64,000 nucleotides of DNA from Peronospora farinosa (Eukaryota; Oomycota; Peronosporomycetes; Peronosporales; Peronosporaceae). This document shows, one piece after another, positions 35,219-46,177 of the stretch (position 1 is the stretch's first letter; every line of letters begins with the position of its first letter). The stretch spans positions 124,001-188,000 of the forward strand of contig CANTFK010000877.1 in the NCBI GenBank assembly GCA_947646735.1, written 5' to 3'. The notes below the pieces were generated by a model. It did no database searches and was not told where the DNA came from. It worked only from the letters and a program-made list of their open reading frames with translations. Made by a program: the position numbers and the translations under genes.

Positions 35219-36880
35219 TGAAGATAGCCATTACTTTTAAGAATCCCCATTAGATTTTTGTTGTCACGAACCAGTTTCGATACCTGGTCGTGTAGAGATG
35301 ATACCGTCCCATGATTTGACGATATTCGGACGAGCTGTCGCCATCTCGTTACTTTGAAATGAAGTCGTCGTTCATTCTCCAGAAGTGCGACAGCATTGTT
35401 CGCCCGAGACTTCTCATGGTCAAACCCAAGCTTTCGCACAATGTCCTCTAAGCGGCGATGCTTATCCCGTTCGTTATCAATATCACAACGTAGCTCACGA
35501 GTTACACGGGCAAACCCGTCTAACTCAGCAGACAAGTCCGATGAAGGAATCGGACAGGGGTTTTCCTCCACCATCGCATCCTCTGGTGGAAGGAAGCGCT
35601 TCCTTGTGAAGCGTCTGCTGAATTACCGTGACGTGAAGGGACGTCGGAAGATTTATCTTGTTTGGGTGCGTGGCTATCCACCTTTGGATGATAGCTGGGA
35701 ACCTCGGGCCCAAGTGATGGCCGATGTTCCCGGCCTTGTCGATCAGTATGGACAAGGGACATTCGATGATGCAGAAGGAAATCGGAGCGCCCAGTGCGCT
35801 CGTAAAGGGATTACAAAGTAGCAATCCCTTCACGCATCAGAAGAGATCCGATCTCTCCACCAGGGCTCATTAAGAAGGTACGCCTCCTTAGGCGCTCTTG
35901 ACGAGGTTCTCAGGCACCCCGGGTATGGGTAGCCCCAAGAGAGGCCTAACAGGCTTGCCTCTCTAGATAACCGGTGCAAACGATAGCATGCACCGGATAT
36001 ACTTTGTTTCTCAAGTTTACTGCGATTAGCAGTCACATTTTGGAACCAAGCATCACGCCCAACGTTATGAATTTTACAAATATATGCATTCCAAGGTTGG
36101 TGGAACGCATCAGCTTCCGGTGTGGGCTGTACCATCGATGTTGAACAAATGCAGTAATGCAAGTCAATTTTAGTGCAAAGTTTTCGCACTGGCACCAAGG
36201 CCGTGACGCTTTGACGCAGTAAAAAACGGAATCGGAAACGGTCACTGGTCATACCAAACCAATGATCCATTAGATACTTAAATAGCATTCACAGTTTTCG
36301 ATAAGGACAATGACACAATACATTGCGATTGAAAGACCCCTGCGTGGTGTCAAAGAAGTACTAACAATACATTTAGCGATATTGGGTAGAAGTACTGACA
36401 CCACTTACAGTGATGTCATCAGAATTAACGACATCACTAACACCACCACCAGCCGAGTCCGATTTACTTGGCTCGATTGGCGAGTCGTCTAATCCATTAA
36501 AGGAATCGAACATTTCAAGGTACATGTATTCACTCAATGTACCATGTCCCCTCTTCGTAAGCGTCGACGAATAGGTATCACACCGGGGAGAGACCGGGAG
36601 CGAAACAGGTGGCTTTGAGTCGGATAAGTCATCCGACTCACCAGAGTAGTCAACGACTAACTCTAGGGCACCATCTTAACGTGGCGAAGCGCCACGTGAA
36701 CCTACAACAGACGTGGCAGGCTGATGTTGACTTCCAGCAAACACAATAGTGTCTGTTGGCTAAGTCTGTGAAGCCTCAGTAGTGACTGCAAATAGGCGTG
36801 CAGCCGAACTCCTTGCCGCCTTGGCAGCGATGCGCATTGACTTGGTCATTGCGTTGCAATTGTTGGAATGGAAGAAAAAC
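34891..36880 (-). pseudogene. Antisense frame of family C (aORF), C1-right copy
   Basis: Homologous to the C2 antisense frames. The piece 36,288-35,830 holds the Trp-rich domain (W-N-A-Y-I, A-W-F-Q-N) and runs straight on through Ser-Gly-Ala-Cys into R-L-H-R-L-S-R-E-A, the point where C2 has an extra base. The later piece (35,574-34,891) carries the coiled coil. Several stops lie in the N-terminal part (36,300-36,880). Useful because it shows that the family's antisense frame was once continuous. Confidence 0.5.
35385..35821 (+). pseudogene. Family C chromodomain end (C1-right)
   Basis: The segment 35,590-35,760 has the chromodomain pattern K-R-F-L-V-K-R-L-L ... V-x-V-R-G-Y-P-P ... D-S-W-E-P. 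It corresponds to 52,540-52,700 in C2. Frames change just upstream, so it is disconnected from integrase. Confidence 0.7.
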
Positions 36881-36946
36881 CAACAAGTTCTCATTTCCCA
36901 TAGTCACTAAACAGTCTCTAATGTGACTGTTGGTTGGGGGGGGTGA

Positions 36947-37397
36947 TGTAGCGGAGTGAGTTCGTTACATCATATTGACACTTATATGAAGTGTCAATCT
37001 AAGTATCATTGTAACTCATAATATCTGAAAATATTATCGTTTCCTATAATATTGTCCCTCAATCTCCTTGAAGTTGGAGATGCCCTCTAATTGGTTGATA
37101 TGGGTCATTATATCAACCAACGCGCTGACCAATGACCGATGGACGCGCGCAATGAGTGGAGGGCAAGTTTTCAACATACATAGTTGTAGTTTAATATAGT
37201 TAACATAGGTTATAACAGATTAGTTCTCTTAAGATAGTTAACTATATTAGATACAGTTTTCTTCCCCTTCTCAAATAAGCGTTGGTTAGTTGATTGACTT
37301 ACTCTGATAACGTGTACGTAAGGTAATGAGGCACCTGCTTTCACTGTCATCAGAGAAGGTAGACTATACTGTTATCAGTATAGTCGAAAGATTCCCC
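36947..37397 (+). repeat. 3' LTR of C1-right, last bases missing
   Basis: Starts TGTAGCGGAGTGAG after a polypurine run (36,935-36,946) and matches the 460-bp C LTR to its last hairpin; the final CCCCGTTACA is altered to CCCCATG where B2 begins. Confidence 0.88.
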
Positions 37398-37400
37398 ATG

Positions 37401-37717
37401 TGTAATGGGGCAGCCTATCACATAAGTAGTTATAGGATTAATACATAATTACATAAGTAGGCATAGATCAGTATCCGATTAGCGGATACTGCGCGTCATT
37501 TTATTATTGGTTTGTTGGGGTGCCAGACCCAATAATTAGCCAATAATAAATTTAACTTCCATATTGAGTGGTTCCCATGAGCTAGGGAACATATTCGCAC
37601 TTACTGCGAATTAAAACTAAAACAAAAATAAAACAGAGTTATATTTACGAGTTAATTAAGAGCGCTTCCTCAACGCCCTTTTAGTGTAAGACGGTAACGG
37701 GTCCTTAGCCCGTTACA
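37401..37717 (+). repeat. 5' LTR of B2
   Basis: 317 bp, TGTAAT...GTTACA. Resembles the B1 5' LTR at its start. An arm pair AACGGG/CCCGTT sits at the end next to the primer site. Confidence 0.92.
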
Positions 37718-37719
37718 CC

Positions 37720-37736
37720 TGGTAGCACTTTGTAGT
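37720..37736 (+). other. Primer binding site of B2
   Basis: TGGTAGCACTTTGTAGT, two bases after the 5' LTR. It begins with TGG and is shared with families C (one mismatch) and D. Confidence 0.65.
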
Positions 37737-37742
37737 CCTTTA

Positions 37743-38782
37743 ATGACTAGATTCGAGATGAACATGGGCGAGCCATCGGTGGCTCCAGCGGTCTCGCTGG
37801 AGCGTTCTGATTTCCACATCTCACCTCGGTGGAGTGGCAGGCACTACATCGCCTCGCGGCGGTGTCTGGTGAAACTATTGTGACGTCGCTGCTGAGCACA
37901 GCGACGCCTGATGATCAACGTGCCGCCATCCAAGACTTTATGGTGCGCGAGCTCGCCGAAGCGAATCGGCGAGTATTGACTCCCTCGCGCACTTCGCACC
38001 ATGACGCTATCAAGATGGAGACGTCAACGTACTCCGGTGATGGTCCGGATCGTCTCCCCCTCAATCGCTGGTTTCGCGAGGTGGATATTGCAATAGCGTC
38101 AAGATTAATTGACGCTCCGACGGCCAAGGTCAATTTCCTGTTGTCTCGTCTTGCTGGCCTAGCCAAGGAATGGGCTCTCGGAAAGCTCGTCGTAGATGAG
38201 TCGGCGTTTCCTACGATGTTCGATATCCAGCGTGACTTACGACTGGCTTTCGAGCCTCCTCAAGGTGAATCTCGCTTGCGTGCAGATTTCTTCTTACTCC
38301 GATAGGGCAAGCTGTCGATGCGTGACTACGTGCAGAAGACACGTCATCTTGCTTCGTGCATTACCACGCAGCCAATTGACATGGCTTCACAAGTCCATGT
38401 CTTTATTTTTGGCATGCAAGAGGGCATGACGCGTTACTGCCTCACACGTGCTGAGCCAAAGTCCCTCAAGGAGGCATTTGCCCTCGCGCTTCGTGAGGAT
38501 TACACTGTCGCGTCGTCGTACCTGCACGCAGCGTCACAACATTTCCGGACGTCTGGCCCAGAGCCAATGGAAATTGATGCAATTGAGTCCTCTCGTGGTC
38601 GCGACAAATCATTAAGCCGCGACATTCGCAATCATAACACGATGAAGTGTTTTCGCTGTGGTAAAACAGGCCATCGTGCGGCTGTCTGTCGTGCACCTTC
38701 GCCGGTGACTATGAACACAACTGTCTCACGAGGAGACGCTGTGTTGTCGGTGGTCCCGCCAAAAAACGAGCGGTTCCAGTAG
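37743..38782 (+). pseudogene. gag: Family B gag (B2), frameshift and internal stop
   Basis: Starts at Met 37743, as in B1. A one-base loss near 37,812 breaks the first 25 codons from the rest. The capsid region (37,829-38,302) is open, then TAG at 38303-38305 (TAA in B1), then open again in the same frame to 38782. The second part ends in a zinc knuckle C-F-R-C-G-K-T-G-H-x4-C (about 38,650). The gag stop lies in the frameshift hairpin. Confidence 0.85.
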
Positions 38783-38801
38783 GCGTGGGGCGCCCTACTG
38801 G
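38761..38801 (+). promoter_or_regulatory. -1 ribosomal frameshift cassette, B2 gag-pro
   Basis: A AAA AAC at 38761-38767, in the zero frame. The gag TAG is at 38780-38782, inside the hairpin with arms CCAGTAGG (38776-38783) and CCTACTGG (38794-38801). The -1 frame is open from the heptamer into protease. In the -1 frame the hairpin encodes Pro-Val-Gly-Val-Gly-Arg-Pro-Thr-Gly, close to the D and C versions. Confidence 0.78.
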
Positions 38802-40476
38802 CAGAAATGGAGCCCCGAGCACTCAGGTGGCAGCTCGGGCTCCTAGCCCCAAAGTGATTCATACCCACTTCAATGCCACCACCATGCGCGATGATTCGAG
38901 ACTTATTATTATCAGTCTCATCGTCGCTGGAGTGAAGCGACCACTTCGAGCGTTGTTAGATTCTGGCGCTTCCAACAACTTCTTTCGTACATCCTGTTTG
39001 TCCCTTCTCCCGTCGACTGTCACGGTTCGAGAAGGTCCAGGTGACATCGTTGTCAAACTTGCCGATGGACAACCAGAACGTGTCCCGCGTAAAACAGTGG
39101 TTTTACCGTACACTTTCGACGGTTTCCAGAGCAACGACGAATTTTTGGTGTACGAGATGAACTATGCATTTGATTGCATACTTGGGATACCGTGGCTGTC
39201 ACGGTATCAGCCGAAGATAGATTGGCTATCTCGGTCCGTCAAACGACGAAGCGGTTATGACGTCAGTGAAGTGTTTACTCATTTGTTGTCGCTTCATCCG
39301 ATTGGCCTCACGTCAGGGTCGTGAACGAACTCGCCACGACTAGTAGTCAACACGGAGAGAGCTATGGCGCTCTGTGCGCAGTATGTTCCGTTACACTGAC
39401 GGAGCCACAGAACGAAGCGGTCGAACAGCGGTTCCCGCATACACAGACATCGGTCGAACAGGGGTTCCCGATGCACAACGAGGCGGTCGAACAGCGATTC
39501 CCGCACACACAGACATCGGTCGAACAGGGGTTCCCGATGCACAACGAGGCGGTCGAACAGCGATTCCCGCACACACAGACATCGGTCGAACAGGGGTTCC
39601 CGATTCACAGCGAGGCGGTTGAACAGCGGTTCCCGCACACACAGACATCGGTCGAACAGGGGTTCCCGATTCACAGCGGGGCGGTTGAACAGCGGTTCCC
39701 GCACACACAGACATCGGTCGAACAGAGGCTCCCGATAAATATCGAGGCGGTCGAGCAGGGGCTCCCGCAAACAAATGAAGCGGTCGAAGGCGAGCTCCCG
39801 CTTTTGATTGACGAGAATGGGCGGACTATGGATCCGCATGAGACCGACGTGGTGGAGCGACGTCTAGAGGGGGGGTATATCTTCCTCTTGTGATAGCGAC
39901 GTGCCAGTCTCGAGCAGGGGCTCGAGACGCAAAAGAAAACGCAAGAAAGGAGCACGCCGATCATCAAGACGACGAAATTCACGTCAAAAAGCTGATGCAT
40001 TTGATCCCGTAGTGACGGAATCCGTATGCGCGCTTGAATATGTGAAGGGATCTTCATATCGTGGCTGCTACATTGAGGTAGCGAGTCCACCGTGCACTGC
40101 TGCAGAGATCACATCTCTGTCAGACCTTTTATGGAAAGACTTCCTTCATGACCTCAAGGCCGGCGACATCGAGCAAGTGTGCATCGTTTCAGCCACCGAA
40201 GCAGCCAGTGAAGAAGTTCTGGAGGCTCGCCCGAAGAGCGCCGAGCCTAAATCAGCGCGCGAAGAACGCTTCGCGACACAGTCTTGGGATGCTCTTCGTG
40301 CTTCGGGCAACCCTGTATACGATGTCGCCCGTGAGTACGCCGATATTTCCCGGAGAAAATTCCAGCTGAGCTTCGGCGGATCGTGGTGTGCGGCACGAGA
40401 TAGATCTCGTGCCAGGATCGAAATATTGCGTGACACGGCAGTGGCCGTTACCGCGCGACCAAGTCATCGCTATTGA
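38768..40476 (+). pseudogene. pro: Family B protease and repeat linker (B2)
   Basis: The protease in the -1 frame of gag has active site Asp-Ser-Gly-Ala-Ser (about 38,957) and I-L-G-I-P-W (about 39,180), and is open to 39,324. A small frame change then leads into the linker (39,321-39,893), made of 22-residue repeats, and a second change into the basic R-K-R-K-R-K-K region (39,901-40,476). The end approaches RT but is out of frame with it. Confidence 0.82.
39411..39800 (+). repeat. 66-bp tandem repeats in the family B linker (B2)
   Basis: Units start for example at 39,481 and 39,547, exactly 66 bp apart; about six copies. Each encodes 22 residues with the core Glu-Gln-x-Phe-Pro twice. Confidence 0.9.
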
Positions 40477-40551
40477 TGAATTTTCGAGGGTCGCCGCAAG
40501 GCTGGCCATGTCCGCGAGAGTATCTCGCCACATTCGAGTCCGACTTTCTGT

Positions 40552-42172
40552 GTGAAGAAATCCACCGGCGGTTGGCGCATTGTGCACGCCTTCAACAAGC
40601 TGAATGACGCCACGATCCCGGCTCAAACGCCTATCCCTCGTAAAGACATGGTATTGAACACCATGTCCGGAAGCGAGATCTACAGTGCCATCGATCTGAC
40701 AGCCGGTTTCTATCAGATCCTCATGAGGGACAGTGACATTCCGTTCACTGCGGTCAGCACCCCAAGCGGGATGCTTTGAGAGTGGCTGGTCATGCCACAA
40801 GGTCTTAAGAATGCTTCAGCCACGTTCAATCGGATGGTGACACAAGTACTTCGCCCACTTCGCGACTTTGCACCGAGCTATTTTGACGACATTTTCGTTC
40901 ACAGCCGCGCTGAGCAAAAACTCAGCGCTACGGAGGTACACCTTCGTCACTTGAAGCAGGTGTTTCAAGTTATGCGCGAGAATAAATTGTATGCGAATTT
41001 GAAGAAATGTGTCTTCTGCGCTCCTGAGATTCCAGTACTCGGTTGCTACGTCAGCAAGGAAGGTGTCCGCGCTGATCCTGAGAAGATCTCATCGATCTGT
41101 TCCTGGCCAACGCCCAGGAAACAAAAATGAATTACGTCAATGGCTCGTTCTCACGAATCATTTGCATAAGTATACGAAGAACTATGCTGAGCTTAGTCAG
41201 CCATTATTGACTTTGCTCAAGAAAGATGCAGTATGGTTATGGACGGCAGAACATCAATCTGCCTTCGACTCCGTAAAGAAGAGCTTGTCCGAGGCACCGG
41301 TAATGATGTTACCTGATGACTCTAAGCCATTTCACGTCGTATGTGACGCGAGCAATTTCGCTATACGATGTGCCCTCATGCAATTTGATGACGAGGGTCG
41401 AGAAGGCGTCGTGAGATTTCAATCACGACAGATAAAACCTGCCGAGAAAAGTTATCCGGTACACGACAAGGAACCTTTGGCTATGCGCTACGCGCTAATC
41501 AAGTTTAGAGTATATTTGCTCGGCGAAAAGATGTTTTCTATCTACACATATCACGCATCATTGCGTACCGCCGTCAAGAGTCCTCACTTGTCCCAGCGTA
41601 TGGCACGGTGGTTGTCATTTTTTGCCGAGTATAATTTTGTGGTGCATTACAAGCCTGACAAGAACAACATTCTCGCTGACGCGCTTTCTCGTCGTCCTGA
41701 TTACGATCCTCGGCGCGATATGGGTCATCAAACGGAGTATGTTGATGACGACGAAGATATCTGTGTGTGTTGTATTGAGCTGGGGCTCAATGCGATGATT
41801 TCGACCCCTGTGCTTTCGATCCGAACTCAGATCGCTGAATCCTACGCGAATGATTCCTTCTATGCAGGAATCATCAACTATATCAGGGACCCGAGCGAAC
41901 AATTACTCGCGAAGTTGACGAAACCAACACGCGACAACATCAAGCGTTACGCGCTTGACGGTCCGCTGCTGACGTACACGATAGACGTCTTTGATTCCCC
42001 GCGTGTCGTCATCCCTGCTGATGACGACCTTCGAGCCCGATTGGTTCATGAATTTCACGACAGCCCAGATGGCGGACACCTGGGTCGCGAGAAGACGTTT
42101 GCGGCTATTTCTCGCGTATTTTTCTGGCCGCGAATGTATAAGTACATCCAGAAATGGGTGCGCTCCTGTTAA
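40552..42172 (+). pseudogene. Family B reverse transcriptase and RNase H (B2)
   Basis: The RT fingers are open to a TGA at 40777-40779 (Trp codon in relatives). The palm motif [10 protein letters not shown] is at about 40,877-40,906. RNase H begins with a frame change near 41,130 and then stays open, with D-A-S-N-F-A-I (Asp kept), H-D-K-E and D-A-L-S-R-R. The frame continues into the integrase zinc domain and ends at a TAA at 42,170 (a Glu codon in B1). Confidence 0.85.
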
Positions 42173-43508
42173 ACCTGTCAGCGTGTGAAGCCCGCGCCAT
42201 CCTCAGAAGCCCCATTGCGTCCTCTTCCGATTGCTATGGAAGCCTGGCGCTCGGTCAGCATGAATTTTATCTTTGGCCTTCCACCGGATGAACAGAAACG
42301 CACGGGCGTATTGGTTCTAGTGAATCGATTCAGCAAAATGGTGCATTTTGCTCCGGTCTCCGCCAACATTACGGCGGAGACGAAAGCGAAGATCTTCATT
42401 GATCTTATCTTTAGGCATCACGGCTTGCCAGAATCTATTGTTTCGGACCGTGACCCGCTTTTCACTTCGGCTTTCTGGGCCGAATTCTTCCAGCTATTAG
42501 GCACGCGGTTGCTTATGTCTAAGGCGGCCCATCCAGAGACGGATGGGCAAACGGAGCGTGTGAACAGAGTGCTCGAAGATGTCTTGCGCAGTTATGCAAC
42601 ATCGTTCTCATCATGGAGTTGCATTTCTTCCACTTGCAGAGTTTGCAATCAACAATGCTGTCCACGCGTCAACCGGGTTGACGCCCTTTTTCGTTAACAA
42701 CGCGAGGCATCCTCGCGTTCCGGCGCTGCTTGCTCTCTCAGCTTCAGAACACCCTGTCTCCAAGCTTGGTGGGGGAGTATCTACGGATGGAATTGCGCCG
42801 AAACTATTGCTGAGTGATTACGATGCGAATGAGGTTGCTGCCGATGCACCTACTACTGGTTATTTTGTGGCCAACGGCATCTCGACTCCTGACGCGATGC
42901 TTTCCATCGCGTCTTTCGTTGCCAATTTTGCTCCAAAAGAGAATACGTCGCCTGTAAGTTCGGCTGCAGTAACCGAATTTCTGCTATTGCGACAAGGAAT
43001 CACGCGTTTTGTGCGTGATGCATTACAAGAGGCAGTCGATAAGCAAAAGGAGAATGGAGACAGAAGAGGTCGAAAGAATATGTCGCTTTTTCGAGAAGGT
43101 GACAGAGTATTGTTATCAACAAGTGGATTACCAAACACCTCAGTGACAAATTTGGGCGCTAATAAGTTAGCGCCAAGATGTATTGGCCTATTTCGGGTGG
43201 TTAAGGTGCATGGTGACGCTTACACGCTAGACATACATACATCTCTGCGTTTGCACCCGACGTTCTATGTCAGGCGCCTCAAGGCTTACCTACCGGCGGG
43301 TCTCTCTTTGAATCTTCCCCGCTCTTCTGTTCCGGCTCGAAATCCGACATCCCTTGACGACGACGCTGAATACGACTGGGACCAAGTCCTGCCCGAACGC
43401 GTGCAGACTCGATCTGCTGGGGCCCTCCGAACGCAGTCATCTCAAGTTGACGTAGGCGCTCAACCAGTACCAGCTGCTCACGTCGAGTCCGCTCAGCAGC
43501 CTCAGTAG
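42173..43508 (+). pseudogene. Family B integrase core and C-terminal part (B2)
   Basis: Core open 42,185-42,697, then a frameshift near 42,620 into 42,579-43,508. The first catalytic position is Asn (AAT 42,263-42,265); the second Asp (S-D-R-D-P) and the Glu (Q-T-E-R-V-N-R) are kept. The C-terminal part has the usual G-D-R-V-L-L-S and the Y-x-V-R-R-L-K-A-Y-L segments found before chromodomains. Identical loss of the catalytic Asp in B1 and B2 suggests a shared defective ancestor. Confidence 0.85.
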
Positions 43509-44685
43509 CAGCATCCGCACGATCTTGAGCTCTCTCAGCCATCTCGCAAGCATCAAGTAGGGCATTCTTCGACTCCTCAGCTTCAGCGCGGAGTAGGCGC
43601 AGCTCATCATTCGACTGTACAGGCGCCCGATTACGAGAATCGGCGCTCATCGCCAGAGGCCTTCCGTCGTGATGCTCCTCCTCCATTAGTCGATGCATCG
43701 GGTGCGCGACGCTGGATTGTCGACCGTATTGTCGATCACGAGGATCACAAGTCCCAGGCGCCGAGTAATAACTCGGCGCCCATGAAGAAGCGTGTCGAGA
43801 AACATTACAGGGTTCGCTGGTTGGGATATTCCCCGGCGGACGATACATGGGAGCCATCGAGTACGCTGTCCCAAGATGTCCCGGACGTGGTCGAGGACTA
43901 CGAGTCCCGTAGAAAGACGGTGATCGCGACCGACGCTGACGGTTCCATCCCCGATCTCGCGAGCCGTAATGCTCGCGAGCAACGAAACCGCGACGACCTC
44001 CCGAGCGACTCCGAGACCGAGACCTATTACGAGGCTCGGGAGCATATGGATGATACGGTTGACGATCTCGACTACGTGAATGCTGTCGGCGATCGTAAGG
44101 ACGCGCTCTCACTCGCCGTAGCTCGTACACCTGTAGCTCCGAAAGGCTTTATTCATAACGGGCAATCCATGGACGAATATGATCGGGCATGCCTCGCGCA
44201 CACACCAAGTCGTCCCATTCCTGCCGGACCGGTCGCGATCTGCCCACGTTGCACGTTGGACATCCCTCACGAATGTGGACGTAACAAAGGTTATACTCGT
44301 CACAAGTCATACGACAGATGCGCCGGCGCAGGTCGTCAATAGCGTGTCTATCACGCGTTCCCTCGCGACCGTCTAACCAGGACGTGAAGGACGTTCCTTC
44401 ACGTCGATGCGCGTTCCAGCGTCTGATGAAGTCACACCAAGACCTCTGCAACGCATCGTCGGTATATGCGTTGTTCGTCGCCTTTCCTCTCACTGTACGG
44501 TATCGCGTGAAAAGGTCCTTCATGACCTCCAGTGGCTCGGGTTCGACAGCACCTTCAAGACCATACAAGCGCCACGGCTTCAAGTCCCCATCCATGACCT
44601 GCGTCGCCTGCTCTCTACGGATTGTCGCTTGGCGTTCCCAGTTCTGGTTGTCAGAGACATTGTTTCGTGGGAGCCTAGGGTCCAT
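43279..44685 (-). pseudogene. Antisense frame of family B (aORF), B2 copy, one internal stop
   Basis: About 468 codons in one frame, from Met 44685 to 43279, interrupted only by a TAA at 44149-44151 where B1 has an Arg codon. Order: a Trp/Arg-rich domain of about 150 residues containing S-W-C-D-F-I-R-R-W-N and a Cys-rich patch, an Arg-Ser dipeptide-rich stretch (about 44,010-44,080), then a coiled coil (about 43,640-43,480). It starts 114 bp from the 3' LTR and overlaps the chromodomain. B1 has its own private stops at other codons, so the ancestor was open. Function unknown. Confidence 0.58.
43600..44342 (+). pseudogene. Family B chromodomain end (B2)
   Basis: Chromodomain at about 43,790-43,910: H-Y-R-V-R-W-L-G-Y-S and D-D-T-W-E-P. 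The tail contains a C-P-R-C ... H-E-C cluster. A TAG at 43,506-43,508 separates it from integrase. The whole segment lies opposite the aORF. Confidence 0.72.
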
Positions 44686-44784
44686 GCTGCTCAGTTAAGT
44701 CTAACTGAGCAGGTTCGGAGGTACGCCGTTGATCGAGAAGAAACTTTCTGCGATTCGCGCTTACGTTTAGGTAAGCGCAACATC

Positions 44785-44799
44785 AGAGAGGGGGGGTGA
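44785..44799 (+). other. Polypurine tract of B2
   Basis: AGAGAGGGGGGGTGA directly before the 3' LTR, same as in B1. Confidence 0.82.
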
Positions 44800-45118
44800 T
44801 GTAAAGGGGCAACCTATTACATAAGTAGATATAGGGATAATACATAATTACATAAGTAGGCATAGGGCAGTATCCGATTAGCGGATACTGCGCGTCATTT
44901 TATTATTGGTTTATTATTGGGGTGCCAGACCCAATAATTAGCCAATAATAAATTGACTTCCATATTGAGTGGTTCCCATGAGCTAGGGAACATATTCGCA
45001 CTTACTGCGAATTAAAACTAAAACAAAAATAAAACAGAGTTATATTTACGAGTTAATTAAGAGCGCTTCCTCAACGCCCTTTTAGTGTAAGACGGTAACG
45101 GGTCCTTAGCCCGTTACA
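44800..45118 (+). repeat. 3' LTR of B2
   Basis: 319 bp, TGTAAA...GTTACA. Its U3 end matches the B1 3' LTR. The last 60% is the same as in its own 5' LTR. Confidence 0.92.
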
Positions 45119-45663
45119 GCCGTGATGAGGAACTGGTACGACTCACTCAAGCTTCCAAGAAGCGTGATCACCAAGTCGTCTTCGCTGACTGAAGCACCAA
45201 CCGCGTCAAGCTGCTCCGCCAGGGTCTTGACTTTGTTGATATGCTCCAGCATACCATCATCCTCCTCCATCATCGTTTTAAAGAAACGTCGACAAAGAAA
45301 GAGCTTGTTCGCGAGGCTCCTCTTCTCAAAGTATCCTTCCAGTCGTGACCATGCATCATGCGCGCCACTTGCCGACCGGACCAGCGGTAGCTGCGAGTCC
45401 TCCATCGCGAGACAAATGATTGCTAGTGCTTTGCGCGAATTCCTTTTGAAGGTTGCCTGGTCCAACGCATTAGCGCAGTGCTCTAGCTTAACCTCTCCAC
45501 TGACGACGTCCCATAGATCACGCTCTTCGAGCACCATTTGCATCTTGAACTTCCACGTGTGGAAGTTGGTTCCGTCGAGCTTTCTGATGCGCGTATTGAG
45601 CGTGTATTCCATGGCGAAGGCGTAGTTGAGGTCTTGGGCAGAGTCTGCGGGACTTGGGCTCAT
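45119..45663 (-). pseudogene. gag: Ty1/copia-type Gag (UBN2-like), truncated by B2
   Basis: Starts at Met 45663 and is open for about 180 codons until it is cut by the B2 LTR at 45118. Features typical of copia Gag: L-D-G-T-N-F-H-T-W-K near the start, then L-A-M-E-D-S-Q-L, A-W-S-R-L-E-G-Y-F, and L-L-G-S-L-S-E-S-Y. The zinc knuckle and pol are missing. It is the only copia trace in the window. Confidence 0.8.
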
Positions 45664-46177
45664 AACCCTAAAGTAAATGAAGGTACTTAAGAACTTGATG
45701 GTAAAATGTAAAGTGCTTACATATAGGTCCTTAGTTCACAAAAAGCTACCTCTAAGCCTATCCTTTTGTAGAAGCTTCAGCAATGACGTCAATCTATGAC
45801 GCCATTCCGTGACGTCTTACGATGACGTCACAAACACGGATAATTTACCGGCATGTGAGTACATCTCGAGGCGTCGTTTTGACAACAGTTATAGTAGCAA
45901 AAGTTTATTCTGTGCGATCCATTTTAGGCTGGTGTGCTGCAGCCGCATCTTGTTCATGTCTTGCTATAGTACCTTGTTGTCTGACTTAAAGTGTGAAACT
46001 GTTCATGGACAAACCTCGTGGCCTTGAGTTGTTTAAAATAAACCGTCATGGGAATCTTTCCCGAAACTAACATGGTAATCGATACTTTTACGCTCTGAAG
46101 TGTAAGGAGCACACCTCTGTCTGATCGTAAAGGAGAAGGCGCTGCCACTAGATGCTACATGAGTATATTGTGTCGCT
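45664..46177. other. No gene recognised; possible copia leader
   Basis: Sequence upstream of the copia gag start, between it and the C2 LTR. Contains several TGACGTCA-like motifs (45,784-45,830) but no recognisable LTR end or frame. Confidence 0.35.

Larger units (their letters stand above)
32983..37397 (+). mobile_element. Family C Ty3/gypsy, 3' half fragment (C1-right)
   Basis: Matches C2 from the end of RT (about 49,915) through RNase H, integrase, chromodomain and antisense frame to most of the 3' LTR. The left border is fused to an LTR-like sequence, the right border ends inside the LTR terminus where the B2 LTR begins. It shares two in-frame stops with C2 (TAG 33,665-33,667; TAA 34,263-34,265). 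Confidence 0.88.
37401..45118 (+). mobile_element. Family B Ty3/gypsy retrotransposon, complete but defective (B2)
   Basis: 7.72 kb on the plus strand with LTRs at both ends and the same gene order as B1. Flanks: family C LTR on the left (CCATG) and a copia gag on the right (GCCGT), with no target duplication. Internal sequence is very close to B1, including a stop at the same gag codon and the same integrase Asp-to-Asn change. Other breaks are private to this copy. Confidence 0.92.

Noticed and set aside
45784..45830. Cluster of TGACGTCA-like motifs as a regulated promoter
   Set aside because: Palindromes of this size can occur by chance and no gene start is nearby except a truncated copia gag.
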